A stretch of DNA of 64,000 nucleotides from Adiantum capillus-veneris. Its lineage: Eukaryota > Streptophyta > Polypodiopsida > Polypodiales > Pteridaceae. The position numbers were made by a program, and so were the translations under genes. The stretch covers positions 36,053,598-36,117,597 of the forward strand of contig CM043962.1 in NCBI GenBank assembly GCA_014529385.2. The letters are read 5' to 3'. A model generated the notes under the pieces. That model saw only the letters and a list, made by a program, of their open reading frames with translations. It did no database searches and had not been told where the DNA came from. Of this stretch, positions 44,477 through 56,800 are shown piece after piece. Positions within the stretch are counted from its first letter, which is position 1. Each line of letters starts with the position of its first letter.

Positions 44477-45036
44477 TGTCACAAGTGACATGGCTGCTGT
44501 ACACACACATGCCTGCCCTAGCTGGTTGATGGGTAGCAGTGACGTGGCGGCAGCTACGGATACATCCGTAAATGCGGCACAAGAAAAGCTTGTAGGCAGC
44601 GTACGGAAAAGCAACAGTATGACAATTTTTTCTACGCAAACGCTGGCTGGGAATTTTTATGCTAAGGCTTTTTAGAAGCTTTTGAAAGTTGCTTTATTTT
44701 TGTAAGCCTATTTTTGGGGCAGTTTTTTATGGGCAGCTTTTGGGGCTCTGCTTTTGGCATTCCTTGTAACTCTTTATAAGTGTGGCTTGGGCTCCCACTT
44801 CTCAGAGCATCTGGATGCAGAGTCTGCGAGTGAGACCCAGCCACTCCGTGTACTTTGTGCAGTAGATTAATACAAAAAGAAATATTGAAAGGGGGCGCTA
44901 GTCTTTGGGGCCAGTATCTCTAGGCACGGAACTCCGCCGGGCCGTGTCGAATCAATTGTGAACTGTGAACTGTTTTGAAGTGAATTCCTGTCGTGTCGTG
45001 GTAGAATCTTGACTTGGAGTGTCGAAGTCAGTTATA
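44477..45036 (+). repeat. 5' LTR of element D
   Basis: 560 bp, starts TGTCAC; ends GTTATA where the expected end is GTTACA (one transition). Contains TGACGTGGC at 44540-44548 and the shared R-like block near 44868-44915. It carries about 20 extra bases near 44645 relative to the 3' LTR. Confidence 0.9.
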
Positions 45037-45037
45037 G

Positions 45038-45049
45038 TGGTATCAGAGC
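45038..45049 (+). promoter_or_regulatory. Primer binding site of element D
   Basis: TGGTATCAGAGC, one base after the LTR. Confidence 0.95.
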
Positions 45050-45100
45050 GCGATTGATTTCTCTTCCATCGGGAAATCCGATCCTTTTTACGCGGCACTT

Positions 45101-46670
45101 ATGGACTCAGACAGAGATCAGTCGACTTCCTTTGCATCCGGAGATGCGGAAGAGATCACGAAGAGGATTCACGCGAGGAGTATGGCCCGCCTTGGCCCAC
45201 TCAAACGGAGCTTGAAGAGATGGAGCGTCGACGATTGATCGGCAATGCAACAAAGATGATGCTAAATTTTGCGAAGGACTCGAAATTTGCAAAATTTATA
45301 AGCCAGACCTCCTTCGATGAGGTGCATTCACAATTGCAGCAAACCACAAAACCATCCCTCAACCCGGCACTCAAGAAACCTCCCTACTCCAAGGATGTAC
45401 ACAGAGCAAGAATTAGAAGAGGTGGTTGATGCACGGATTTCTCAGGTGTTTGACGCGCAGAACAAAGCAGAAAAGCATGACAAAAAGCAGAAGAAGGGAA
45501 CTGACTTCCAGGGTTATTTGGGTCGTTAGTCTACATTTGCATCGGCAAGAAAGCAGAAGAAGCGTGTTCGATTTGAAGGAGTACCCAGTTCTTCTTCTTC
45601 TTCTTCTTCTGAGAGTTCTTCTAGCTCCTCTGACTCGAGCGTAGAAGACAGAAAAGGCAAAATGCGAAGCAAAAAGCAAAGCTTCGGAAAGGGCAAGAAA
45701 AAGGCAAAGAAGTCTAAATCTTGCTCAGTTGTTGACAGTTCTACAGAGGACTTGTCATCGGATAGTTCGGACTCTGACGACATCAGCTTTTATGCAAAGA
45801 AGAAGAATTTTTATAAAGCCAACCAGTATGACTTTTTGGAAGATAAAAGCAAGAAAGTCCAAGAGTTTAAAGAAGGTGGACAGTCAATTAAATTTGACAC
45901 GTTTTCTGGATATCGAGATGTTTCGAAGGCTTTGGCTTTCATACAACAGTTTGACATAGTTTTCTCTGGAGAGCGTTACTTAAAGCACTCCAAGATTCGG
46001 AGGGCTACCTCTTACTTCAAGGGAAATGATCGAACTTGGTGGTCCACGCTTCTATTAAACAAGACAGCGCCAGTTAAATGGATGAAATTTAAAAGGCTTT
46101 TTATTTCTTCTTGGCTGACTCGAGAGTACGAACGCGACATACGAAGTGCTTGGAATCATCTTCGGATGACCAAGAAGGATACATTGGACGCATGTTGCGA
46201 GAGATTCTGGAGCTCTTTTCTACCAGCCTCTTCATTTAAGAAGATCTCATTGAAAGAACAGATTGAGCGGTTTACCTTGGGACTTCCTACAGAGATCCAA
46301 GATCGCTGCTTAGAGCAATAGTCAGATTTCATTCAGGAACTGATGAGTCATGCGAAACGGGGTTTTGCCGTTCACTCAGGAAGTTTGACCTACCCCACAG
46401 ATGAAATCATGATGCAAAAGACCAAACAGACTTCGAACAATGAAAGTAGAAAGAGGAAGAGCAACCCAAAAAAGAAAGAAAAGGATGCACGACCAAAAGC
46501 TCACTCTTTGAGAAAGAGCTCTCTACATCAAAGAGGGGAAGTGCTTTGGATGCGGGGAAACTGGGCACATCTTTGCGAAGTGCCCTAAAAAGGCACCGAA
46601 AGAATAGAACGACAAAGACGAAGAAAGGCCCGAGAGTTCGAAAGTAGTTGAGGAATGTGGACGAAAAGGC
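45101..46670 (+). pseudogene. Element D gag
   Basis: The ATG at 45101 matches the start of C's gag, but a deletion near 45150 shifts frame; the reading frame is recovered from 45220 (MERRRLIG). A second frameshift near 45400 and a TAG at 45527 (CAG in C) follow. The capsid domain is well kept at 45662-46321: WWSTLLLNK, FKRLFISSWLTREYERDI and LPASSFKKISLKEQIERFTLG. A TAG at 46319 (AAG in C) interrupts it. The CCHC knuckle CFGCGETGHIFAKC is encoded at 46542-46583. Confidence 0.9.
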
Positions 46671-46673
46671 AAG

Positions 46674-49600
46674 ATGAAAACAAGACTGGCTCCAGATTTC
46701 GTGGGTACTGACCCAAGCACGATGGACGAGAATACAGAATTTTACCGAGCATGGGGCAAAGTGAAAGACCAAGAAGCCTTGATCTTTTTTGATGGAGGAG
46801 CCAAGGCCAACTTCGTTTCACCTGAATTGGTGGCGCGGCTCGAGATCACAGCCGATCGGATGGGACCACTAGCAGAGGCAGTTTTGGCGGCACCCGGCAG
46901 GGACGTAGCCATTACACCTGTCATTGGCAAACTTCGGTTGCATTGTCAGGGGTATTTGGGTCATGATGACTTTTACATAATGCCCTTGGAAGGTTGTGAG
47001 GTCCTTTTAGGAGTTCCCTAGTACCACAAGAACAACGCCGTGGTCGACTATCGGGCAAGAAAAGCGACTTTGACTATAGAGAAGGGCAGAACCATTGTAC
47101 TTGATGTAAAACTTAAGGGCGAGTCTTTCCCTATTGTATCGGCTTCGGCCGTTTCAAAATTAATGAAATCCAGTCTGTTTGTTTACTCGATCTTTTTGAG
47201 AGAGTTGAATGATGAGAATAGGACAAATATGTCTGAACTTGATAAAGGACACCAAGATTTTCTCCACACTCATGCCGATTTCTTTTCAGAGGGCCTACCA
47301 GGCGAGTTACCACCGGCTTGTCCTGAGGATCATACCAGTGATCTGATACCTGGAAGCACACCACTGAACCGGCCACCTTACCGTGTGAGCCGAGCCCAAA
47401 ACGAAGAAATAATGAATCAAGTGAAAGACCTCTTGGAAAAGGGTCTTGTCCAGCCTAGTACTTCACCGTACTGCTCTCCAGTGTTGTTGGTTTTGAAGAA
47501 AGACGGAGCTTGGAGAATGTGATCGATTATAGAGCTCTCAACAAAATCACCATCAAGAACAGATTTCCGATTCTTGGGATCGATGATCTTCTTGACCGAC
47601 TACAGGGATCCTCGTGCTTTATGAGGATCGACTTAAAGAGCGGATATCATCAGATCCGAATCGGGCCGGGAGATGTCTACAAGACAGCTTTTTGGACGAC
47701 TTTTGGGTTATTTGAGTTTTTGGTGATGCCTTTTGCCCTAAACAATGCTCATGCGACATTTAACCGCATGATGGACATGATTTTTCGAGAGTACAGACTA
47801 TTTGTTGGCACTTTCTTTGATGACGTCATTGTTTTCTCCAAGGATGAGGTAGAACATAGAGAACATCTCTTGCAGGTCTTTCAGGCATTACGAGATCACA
47901 AGTTGGTGATTAATGCGAAGAAAAGTGAATGTTTTCTACCAGAGATACACTTTTTGGGACACATCGTGTCAGCAACAACAGGAGTACAGATGGACCCGAC
48001 CAAGATAGAGACTATCCGTGATTGGCCCGATTTGAAGAATGTCCATGAAGTTAGAAGCTTCTTGGGATTGTGTTCGTACTACGGGCGGTTCATTAGAAAG
48101 TTTGCTGAGGTTGCTTCCGCTTTGCATATCTTGACATAGAAAGGAGTCCCCTTCTCGTGGGGATCCACAGAGGTGACTACCTTTCAGACACTGAAAGAAA
48201 AATTGACTACAGGACCAATTTTGACTTTGCCGGGCTTGCAGAAGTCATTTGAAGTATATTGTGATGCTTGTGGCCGTAGTTTGGGTGCGGTCTTAATGCA
48301 AGAAGGCCATGTCATTGCCTACGAGAGCCGATTGTTCTCAAGGCCGGAATTGACAACACAGATTTATGAGAAAGAGCTTTTGGTGATTATCCATGCTCTT
48401 ACTTAGTGGCGACATTACCTACTCGGAGCGGATTTTACTGTCTTCACAGACCATCAGAGTTTACGGTACTTCTTGTCACAGAAGCAGCTATCGGAAAAGC
48501 AGATGCGGGGGGCGAACATCTTGTCACAGTTTCACTTCTAGATTGTCCATGTGCAGGGACAAAAGAACTTGGTGGCAGATGCTCTGGCCCAGAAGTCGTT
48601 GGTTCTGGCTATTTCCGCGATTCATCATATGAACTTCGAGGATATGGTCGATCAGTATGCCATAGATATAGATTTTGCAGATATTTTCACTCGGATACGG
48701 AATGGGGAGATGGTAGCGGGATATTCCATTCGGGATGGCTACTTGATGAGGAAAACCATGTTGTGCGTTACACAACTGTTGAGGGAAAAGGTTATGACCG
48801 AATGCCACTATCCGCCTTTTACGGGTCACCATGGTATTGCTACCACCTTGAAAGGGGTAGAGAGAGACTTCTTTTGGCCGAGACTCAAGAAGGATGTGGA
48901 TGAGTTTGTGCGCAGTTGCTTGGTATGCCAGAAGGTCAAGTTTGACAGGCATAAAGCACAGGGATTGTTACAGCCTTTACCAATACCCAGCAACCCCTGG
49001 AAAAGTATTGCAATGGATTTCATTTTTGATCTCCCGAGGACTCAAAGTGGTCACGATGGTATCTGGACTGTTATTGACATATTTAGCAAGCAAGCTCATT
49101 TCATTCCAGTGAAGACAACAGTCAAGCCGGATCACTTAGAGAGACTGTTTGTGGCCCATATCTTCAGATAACATGGCATACCCGAGACGAGTTTGTTTTG
49201 GAAGGCTATTTGGGAGAACATTGGCACGCGTTGCAGTTCTCGTTATCTTTCCACCCGCAGACTGAAGGGCAATTTAAGATTGCCGAGTTTGTTTTGGAAG
49301 GCTATTTGGAAGAACATTGGCACGCGGTTGCAGTTCTCGTTATCTTTCCACCCGCAGACTGAAGGGCAATTTAAGATTGCCAATTCAGTGGTACTCGATT
49401 TATTGAAGTCTTACATCGCGGATCAAAAGACTCAATGGGGAAAGTACTTACCTTTGGTGGAATTTGCCTACAATAACACGATACACTCTTCGACGGGGAA
49501 GGCACCATTTGAGATTATTGAAGGTGCTACGAAGATTCCACCCTTCCTAAGCACGAAAGATAAGATTTTTGAAGCCGATGAGTACACATGTGACTTGGAC

Positions 49601-50113
49601 AAGGCTTTTGCCAAGGTCCGCAAGGCTTTGCAGAAATCTCAAGAAAGATAGAAAAAGGCAGTAGATCGCCATCGTCGCGATTTGAAATTGAAGGAGAACG
49701 ATTGGGTGCTCTTACGTTTTGAGAAGGCACGCCTGAGAAAGAAAAAGGGAAAGGAGAGGCTTTTTCCAAAGTTTAGTATGGACCTCTCCAGATCTCCAAA
49801 AAGATAAATGATGTCTCCTTTAGACTGAAGCTGCCTGACACTTGGAGGATTCGCAATGCTTTTCATTTGAGTCTTCTGAAGCCTTTTAAAGGCGATGTGC
49901 TCGAAGATGGGGAGCCTGATGAGCAACCCGAAGTGGAAGAAAACGAGGAGATCGGCACATAAAGACATAAAGATTAAGGGTAAAGTGATAAGGTGGTTCT
50001 TGGTTAAATTCAAGAACTATCTTGCATTGGATGCGAAGTGGATGGAGAAGGAGGACCTACTAGATACTCCTCAGATTGTGAATCTTTACCTTGAAGCTTT
50101 TGGTTTAGCATAG
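46674..50113 (+). pseudogene. Element D pol (protease, RT, RNase H, integrase, chromodomain)
   Basis: Protease has FFDGGAKANFVSPELVARL at about 46785-46840, with DGG where DTG or DSG is usual, and VLLGVP near the end. RT (47300-48090) has [15 protein letters not shown] and FFDDVIVFSK; one base lost near 47520 shifts frame. RNase H (48180-48600) has [12 protein letters not shown] and TDHQSLRYFL. Integrase shows CLVCQKVK and MDFIFDLPRTQSG, but IVSDRDPRFM is lost at 49189, beside a 96-bp tandem duplication. A small deletion near 49780 removes GPF. The chromodomain FLVKFKNYLALDAKW ends at 50113. TAG stops at 48137, 48404, 48539 and 49649 all correspond to CAG in C. Confidence 0.95.
49189..49380 (+). 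repeat. 96-bp tandem duplication in element D integrase
   Basis: Units start at 49189 and 49285 (gagtttgttttggaaggcta). They differ by one inserted G in the second copy. The duplication repeats FWKAIWENIGT and the following QFSLSFHPQTEGQFKIA region, which includes the third catalytic Glu. Confidence 0.9.
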
Positions 50114-50699
50114 TCTATTCCAAATGGAACTTCGAACTCAGCTAGGGTGGAATCTGGTACAGTGGGTATGCACAAGAGGGGAGTTGCTCCGCTCTTTTGT
50201 CAACAGATTGCCTCGATTTTTGATATTAAAGTCACTGATGTCTCTTTGAGTTTTAGGGATACTGTGAGCTGAATGTATTCTGTTGTATGACTTTATGAAC
50301 TGAAATTCCCGATAATATGATACTGATTTGTTCTTGACTTGTTTAAGTGCAGGAACTGATAGACGAAATGACTGCAGCATTTTGGTTTGAATGATCTCGA
50401 TAGACATGGTTGTAATAGCGATTAGTCAATCGGGCATCTATGAGGTCCTGAGTGGATCTCGATGCGATTGCTAATTGCGTTGCCGATAAATCATGGTCTG
50501 AGATCCGAATGAATATTGAATGTGATTTGTCATGTGATGTCCTTTGATGTCAAGTGATGTCCTGTGATGTGACTGTCGATTGGTACATGTGCTAGATGTG
50601 TGTTCCTAGTGCGTCGGTACTAATAGTCAGGGTCTGCTAAGACAGTTTATGGCCTCTGTCTGTTTTGTAGGCGTAATCAAGGGTGATTACAATGCTTTC
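50114..50699 (+). other. Element D 3' UTR with hairpin
   Basis: Non-coding. A short TGTGATGTC-type minisatellite (about 50530-50572) has fewer units than in C. The palindrome at 50673-50690 has arms GTAATCA/TGATTAC around AGGG. Relative to C both arms carry a matching change that keeps pairing. Confidence 0.8.
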
Positions 50700-50711
50700 A
50701 AGAGGGGAGTA
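50700..50711 (+). promoter_or_regulatory. Polypurine tract of element D
   Basis: AAGAGGGGAGTA directly before the 3' LTR. Confidence 0.9.
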
Positions 50712-51257
50712 TGTCACAAACTGGTGACGTGGCTACTGTACACACACACATTCCTGCCCTGGCTGGCTGACGGATAGCAGTGACGTGGCGGCAACGTATG
50801 AACACCTCCGTAAAATGCGGCGCAAGAAAAGCTGGCAGGCAGTGTACGGAAAAGCAACAGTACGACAGTTTTTTCTACGCAAATGCTGGCTTTTTAGAAG
50901 CTTTTGAAAGTTGCTTTATTTTTGTAAGCCTATTTTTGGGGCAGTTTTTTATGGGCAGCTTTTGGGGCTCTGCTTTTGGCATCCCTTGTAACTCTTTATA
51001 AGCATGGCTTGGGCTCCCACTTCTTAGAGCATTTGGACGCAGAGTCTCAGTGTGAGACCCAGCCTTTCCGTGTACTTTGTGCAGCAGATTAATAGAAAAA
51101 GAAATACCGAAAGGGGGCCCGAGTCTTTGGGGCCAGTATCTCTAGGCACGGAACTCTGCTGGGCCGTGTTAATCAATTGTGAACTGTGAACTGTTTTGAA
51201 GTGAATTCCTGTCGTGTCGCGGTAGAATCTTGACTTGGAGTGTCCAAGTCAGTTACA
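50712..51257 (+). repeat. 3' LTR of element D
   Basis: 546 bp, TGTCAC ... GTTACA. TGACGTGGC motifs occur near 50725 and 50783, and the shared R-like block lies at 51088-51136. It is followed by the TTAGG duplication and resumption of F's RT. Confidence 0.95.
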
Positions 51258-52020
51258 TTAGGCCAAAAGATGTCCATAAGACTGCATTCAGGACAACATT
51301 TGGTCTCTATGAGTTTCTTGTCATGCCATTTGGTCTCACAAATGCTCCTGTCAGTCTAAGAGAATGATGGACAAAATCTTTAGACCACATAGAAACTTCG
51401 GGGGTACCTTCTTTGATGACATGATTGTCTACTCAAAGTCCGAAGAGGAGCATAGGGACCTCTTGACCGCAATTTTCAATGAGTTACGTAAGAACAAGCT
51501 ACTCATTAATGCGAAGAAGAGTGAATTCTTTTTGGAAGAGATTTACTTCCTTGGGCACATTGTTTCAAAGGATGGGGTACGCATGGATCTCGCCAAAGTG
51601 GAAGCAATTAGGTCATGGCCAGACTTCAAGTCCTTACATGACATTCAAAGCTTTTTAGGCTTATCTTCCTACTATAGGAGGTTCATCCGAAATTTTGCTG
51701 AGATTGCTTCTCCACTTCATGCACTGCAAGGAAAAGGAGTTACTTTCAAGTGGACAGCCAAGGAAATTTTTAATTTTAGCCTTCAAACACGTGAAAGAGA
51801 AGCTGACTTCACATCCGGTAATCATTTTTCGAAACCTTTTGTGGTTTAGTGTGATGCATGTCGCCATAGTCTTGGTGCAATTCTAATGCAGAATGGCCGA
51901 GTAGTCGCATATGAGAGCAGAATTCTTTTGAAGACCAAAAGGAACATTCAAGTTTATGAGAAAGCTGGCAGTAATTCACGCTCTCACTAGTTGGAAACCC
52001 TATCTGCTAGGTGCTGATTT
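51258..52020 (+). pseudogene. Gypsy F RT C-terminus and RNase H (3' part)
   Basis: Resumes F after [20 protein letters not shown] and [11 protein letters not shown], a frameshift, then from 51364 KIFRPHRNFGGTFFDDMIVYSK, FFLEEIYFLGHIVSKDG and SSYYRRFIRNFAEIASPLH. RNase H has CDACRHSLGAILMQNGR (TAG just before it at 51847) and SWKPYLLGADF. Homology ends at about 52020, where unrelated gag-like sequence of G begins, so F lost its integrase half. Confidence 0.9.
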
Positions 52021-53281
52021 TGTTAAACCTGTGATGTATGCAACAAACGGTAATGGTAACTCTTGCTCTCAAGACTCCTCCAAAGACAAGGACAAAAATT
52101 CTAATGAAAATGGTAACAATAAAAAGAACTCGTCTAGTTCTTCTCAATCTAAATCTCCATCTACATCTAAATCGAAGGGCAATAATCTAATGATAAGGGT
52201 AAAGGAAAATCTGATAAACTTCAACTCACACCTGATGAAAAGATTGCTCAAGGTGTTTTAGGTGGTCAATTGAGTAGAGAAACAGGCATTGTATGCAAAG
52301 GAGCGCAGGTGCTTCCATTGTCACGTCATTGGTCACATGAAAAAGGATTGTCCTAAGAAAGACACTAAAAAGGAAATCTCTACTCTGTCAACTTCTGACT
52401 CTACCCCTCACAAGTGAATGCTTTGAGTGTGGTAGAGCAAGAAGCTAAGCAGAAGGGGGCTTTCAAAGAGGATGAACTCTTAAAATGTTATGGACATGTG
52501 AATCGTCACAGGTCGTTGTCTTCTTTGATTCTAGAAGCTCACATGATATCATAAGTGAATCTCTTGTGAAACGTGCACGACTTCAGACTTCTCCTGTCCC
52601 CACCCTCTTGGTGCAAGTGTTCTCTCAAGGCATGGACGCTTCGATCTCTCAAAAATGTAGTGATGTCAAATTGGTCATTCAACAAACTCAATTTACTCGT
52701 TGCTTTGAAGTCTCTAAACTTGTAGGATGTGATATCATTTTGGGCATTTAGTGGTTTTGCATGTTTAAGCCCATTCATCAATGACAATGTCTTGCAACCC
52801 ATCCTCATTTGAGGCGAGCACGGCATTCCCTCTCTCTCTCTCTCTCTCTCTCATCTCTCATGTTTTGGCTAAAAGAAAGCTACATTGAGGAGCCCAAGTG
52901 GCAGTCATCTATGTCAACCCCACATCAAGGAACCTGGGTATTCCTGATAGATATGGTGAGTTGTCTGCCAAGTTTGAGCACTTGTTTCTCCAGGATCATC
53001 TTCCCCCTACACTCCCTCCCGAACGACCTGAGGATCATGCCATCGACCTAGTGGAGGGAGCAAAACTTGTAAGTCAGTTTCCATATCGTTTCAACAAGGC
53101 TAATGAATAGGAGCTGGAGTGCCAACTAGGTGAGTTGTTGGATAGGGGTTTGATACGTCCCATATAGGTATTTTTGCTGCTCCAATCTTTTTGTTTGTTC
53201 GTGAGCAAGATGGCTCATTGAAGTTATGTGTGGATTACAGGGCCCTCAATAAGATGACAGTCAAGAACAAATTTCCTATGC
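52020..53281 (+). pseudogene. Gypsy G fragment: gag zinc knuckle, protease, RT N-terminus
   Basis: A Lys/Asn/Ser-rich gag tail (52030-52200) precedes a CCHC knuckle CFHCHVIGHMKKDC (near 52313-52355). A retropepsin-like segment FFDSRSSHDIISESLVKRA follows (52485-52751), where the third catalytic position is R instead of G, ending CDIILGI. Then [35 protein letters not shown] and the decayed RT start KNKF. Many stops. It differs from the A, C and F families. The right edge meets LTR-A' at about 53282. Confidence 0.85.
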
Positions 53282-53378
53282 ACATAGAATGAGTTTATGA
53301 ATTTATTGGTAGCTACAGATAAATGAAAATGATTTTTGTGCACACAGAATGAGTTTATGAATTTATTGGTACCAGTTA
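53282..53378 (+). mobile_element. Element A' 5' LTR, part 1 (interrupted by LINE-2)
   Basis: From about 53312 the text (gctacagataaatgaaaatg...) matches, in opposite sense, the start of LTR-A near 33010-33050. A 30-bp block (agaatgagtttatgaattta) occurs at 53287 and again at 53347, so this end has been partly duplicated. The canonical TGTAATATT start is missing. LINE-2's A-tail (poly-T on this strand) begins at about 53379. Confidence 0.7.
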
Positions 53379-53895
53379 TTTTTTTTTTTCCGAGAAAAAG
53401 ATCCTTCTATTAGTTAATGAAACTGCCCATAGGGCTACAACCACCTCTGCGAGAGAGGGCTAAAACAACCATGATGGGGAGACTCTCCCAATTAAAAAAA
53501 CATCAAATGTACAAAGAGGCTAAATCAAGAGATGGGAGGAGGGAAAAGCCACACAGGTGGACGGTAGTGCCATCTGAGTACACCCTAGACCATGGTGTAA
53601 AAAGGCCCAGGATGCCAGAGTCGAAGGAAAGCCTCTCTGCGCTCCTGCATGCGGTCGGAGCTGCCCTGGAGTCTCTCGAGCTGTCCTCTGAGAGTGTGGA
53701 TCAGCTCTACGAACAGTCTCTGCTAGTGGCACAGGGCGAGCCTCAGAGATGCGGAAGCAACGGGCCCACCAGAGTGTCAGGCCACTGATGAGCTCCCAAC
53801 ACTCCTCTCTCTCACTGCACCACTCCTGTGGAGTAAGCTCTGTGGCAAGTTGGAGTGTAGGTCGGCCCCCCTGCATCACTATCATCCTGCTGGTG

Positions 53896-56800
53896 TCAAA
53901 CTGAAGTGCCGGGCCCGTAAGGGTGGACCAAGTAGTTGCTCCCCAAAGTATACTGTCGAGCCGTGGAAAGAGCAGGCATCAGCCGATGAACACGAAGCCA
54001 CACCTGCTGTGCCAAACGACAGTCCCCAAGACAGTGACATTGACTCTCCACAAGATGGTCACAAGCTGCACATGTGGCCGAGAGACCACTATGCACTAGC
54101 CAGCTCCCAACTGCTTTAGCTCTGTGTGCGACCAGCCACTGAAACAAGGTGACTTGCCTCGGCTGTCTGGAGTCCCACAACCTCTCCCAAAAGGCTGCCA
54201 AGAACTCAGCTGTGAGATCCTCCTCCTGCCAATGAGGTGCTGCAGCGGGGCGAGCCTCTCTCTGTGCTGCCAGTATGTGACGTCCTAGTAGAACAGTGTA
54301 CTGAAAGAAAGGGACACCTGGGTGGTCTGCAGAAGAGAAAGGGTCCCTCCAAAGCCACTCTCCAGGATCCCACTGTACTCGTGCCAGTGGACAGCACTCC
54401 CAAGCCCACAGTCTCCAGTGTCCAGTCTGAAGAGCTGCTGGGTCAGGATCGATGACACAAGTCCTCCCATAGATACCCACCACTCGGATCCTCTGAAAAC
54501 AGCACTTTGCTACCTCCGGGGCCTCTACTGCAACTCGCTGTAAGTGTCCCTCACCCTGTAACTTGAAAAAAAGGGAGGGAACAGTCTCTAAGGGAGGGAA
54601 CAGTCTCTGAGTAGGCCCAAACTGAGATGAGAACCTCCAGTCGTGTGAAGGCTCCCATCCACTTGGGTGCTACTGGCTTGAGAGGTGTGAGCCACTCAGC
54701 TGGAACTGCCTCTGAGATGTCCTGGCACATGCTCTGCACCCCTCTCATGCCCCTTAGCTGGAAACCCTGCAACTCCTCTGACAAGCCTGAAAACTCTAAC
54801 CAGTCACCTAAAGAGCGTGCTAGACCCGCTGCCATGGGACCCCAGGAAACATGAGGCCGACTACCAACCAAGTGGCCTTTGAGTGCTAACCATGGGGTTC
54901 CATACAAGGGGTTGTTGAAGGCGCTCCTCCGTGCAAGTAGGCTATCGCTGCTCCAGGCCTCGTCGCAAATGCTCCCAAGATCGAAGCAAACTCACAGCGA
55001 AGCGGTCCTCTAGTCTCCTTCTCAAACCAACTCTGCGCATCTCTGTGAAGATCCATTTGGTGGAAGGTCGCCAAGGGCCTCCTGCCTGAGGCACCCGTAG
55101 CACGAAACCGCTGTAGCAAGAACTCCGTCCAGGGCTCCTCACCTGGAAGAAGTCCCCTGACTATGAACTTCCCAAGAAGGGCTCTCCTCTGCAGTGTTGG
55201 GTCAACGATCCCAAGCCCTCCCTGTGAACAAGGAAGAGTGATGACCTGCCAAGCCACTTTGGCCCGGGCTATCTGAGTGTCACGTCCTGACCAAAGGAAG
55301 TTCCTGATTGGCCTGTCTACCTGGCTGATACAAGAACTCGAGAAGATCCAGCAAGCAGTGATGTACCACATAGTCGCCAACAACACCTGGTTGGCCACTA
55401 CTACTCTGCTAGCCAAAAAAAGTCGTGCTGAGCTCGAGTGTAACAACTTCCTCCTGAGAGATAGGAGGAGGGGAGCAATCTGCTGCTCGGGAGACAAGTC
55501 CAGACCAACTTGACAGCCCAAGTACCGAACTGTAGTCCCTGGGGGAATCCACCTGAAACCCTCACCTGGCATCCAATCGGGCACAGGAGCACTACCAACT
55601 GAGAAAGCCACTGTCTTTCTCCAGTTGATCAGTGCGCTAGATGCACAACAGAAGGTCTCAAGAGCCTTCTCACACCTGTGAAGGTTGGCCTCGTGGCCAT
55701 CCATGTACAAGGCTAAGTCGTCAGCAAACTCAGCGTCCAGTAGCTCATCTCCCCGAATAGGAAGTGCTAAGCCCCGCAAACCAACTTGCTGCGACACCAA
55801 AAATCTGCTCATCGCCTTAGCATAGAACAGAAAGAGGAAGGGGGCAAGAGGGCAGCCCTGTCTGACCAAACGTGTGAGCATGAAACGATCGCCTCTACCT
55901 CCTGACAAAAGAAACTGACTGTATTCTCGTCTGTACAAAGCTGACACCCCTCTTATCCAAGCATCTGAAAAGCCCATCCTACGTAGAGTGCCCTGCAGAA
56001 AGTCCCAGTCAACTCTGTCGTAGGCCTTTCTCAAAATCGAGAAGAAGAATCACTAGATCCTCACCATGGAGCCTCGCTAGGGTAGAAGCCTCCCAAAAAG
56101 TAAAGATGGTGTCAAGCATACTACGCTCCTTGACAAAACCAGTTTGAGTCCCATGTATAAGGCTCTCTAGAAGTGGCTGGATCCTCAAACTCAGATCCTT
56201 GGCAAGAATTTTGTAGGCTGAGTTGAGGATGGGGATGGGGCGTCACTGCCGAATCTCATCCAAGAAGCCACCCTCCTTGGGAATGAGGTAGATCAGACTC
56301 TCACTCATGTTGTCGGGCATCTCTCCTGTGTGCAAGATGTACTGGAAAGCACTACAAAGATCTGGGCCAAGCAAGTCCTAGTACTCCAAGAAAAAACTGG
56401 GAGTCAAGCCATCCTCATCTGGACAGCTACCATGGTGGAGTGCACTAAGAGCCGTGTGCAACTCCTCAAGTTGAAGTGGCAACTCAAGTCTGTGACGCAT
56501 CTCCTCAGTCACAAGACAAGGCATCTGTGCCCACACCTGCTCATTGCATGCATCCTGACGCTTTGACTGAGGCTTTGCAGAGAGTAACTCGCGGTAAAAG
56601 TCAGTAGCAACTTGCACGCATGTCCTTTGGCTCAGAAGCAACTGACCCGTTGGGCCTCCTCAACTGACTGACCTTGGCATGCGTATGCCGAGGTCCCACT
56701 GCCTCTACGAAAGCACCAGTCACTCTGTCACCCACGTGCGTCCACTGAGATGCCTATCGGTGGAAAGCAAACTCATGGCGCCGCTCCTCTGTGCTAACAA

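Larger units (their letters stand above)
44477..51257 (+). mobile_element. Ty3/gypsy chromovirus D, complete structure, older and decayed
   Basis: LTRs at 44477-45036 and 50712-51257, primer site, gag, pol, 3' UTR, hairpin and purine tract, bounded by TTAGG duplications, inside the RT gene of F. It is the same family as C and E by pol sequence, but its U3 differs: it lacks the telo-box cluster. The LTRs differ by many substitutions and an indel of about 20 bp, so D is much older than C. Confidence 0.95.
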
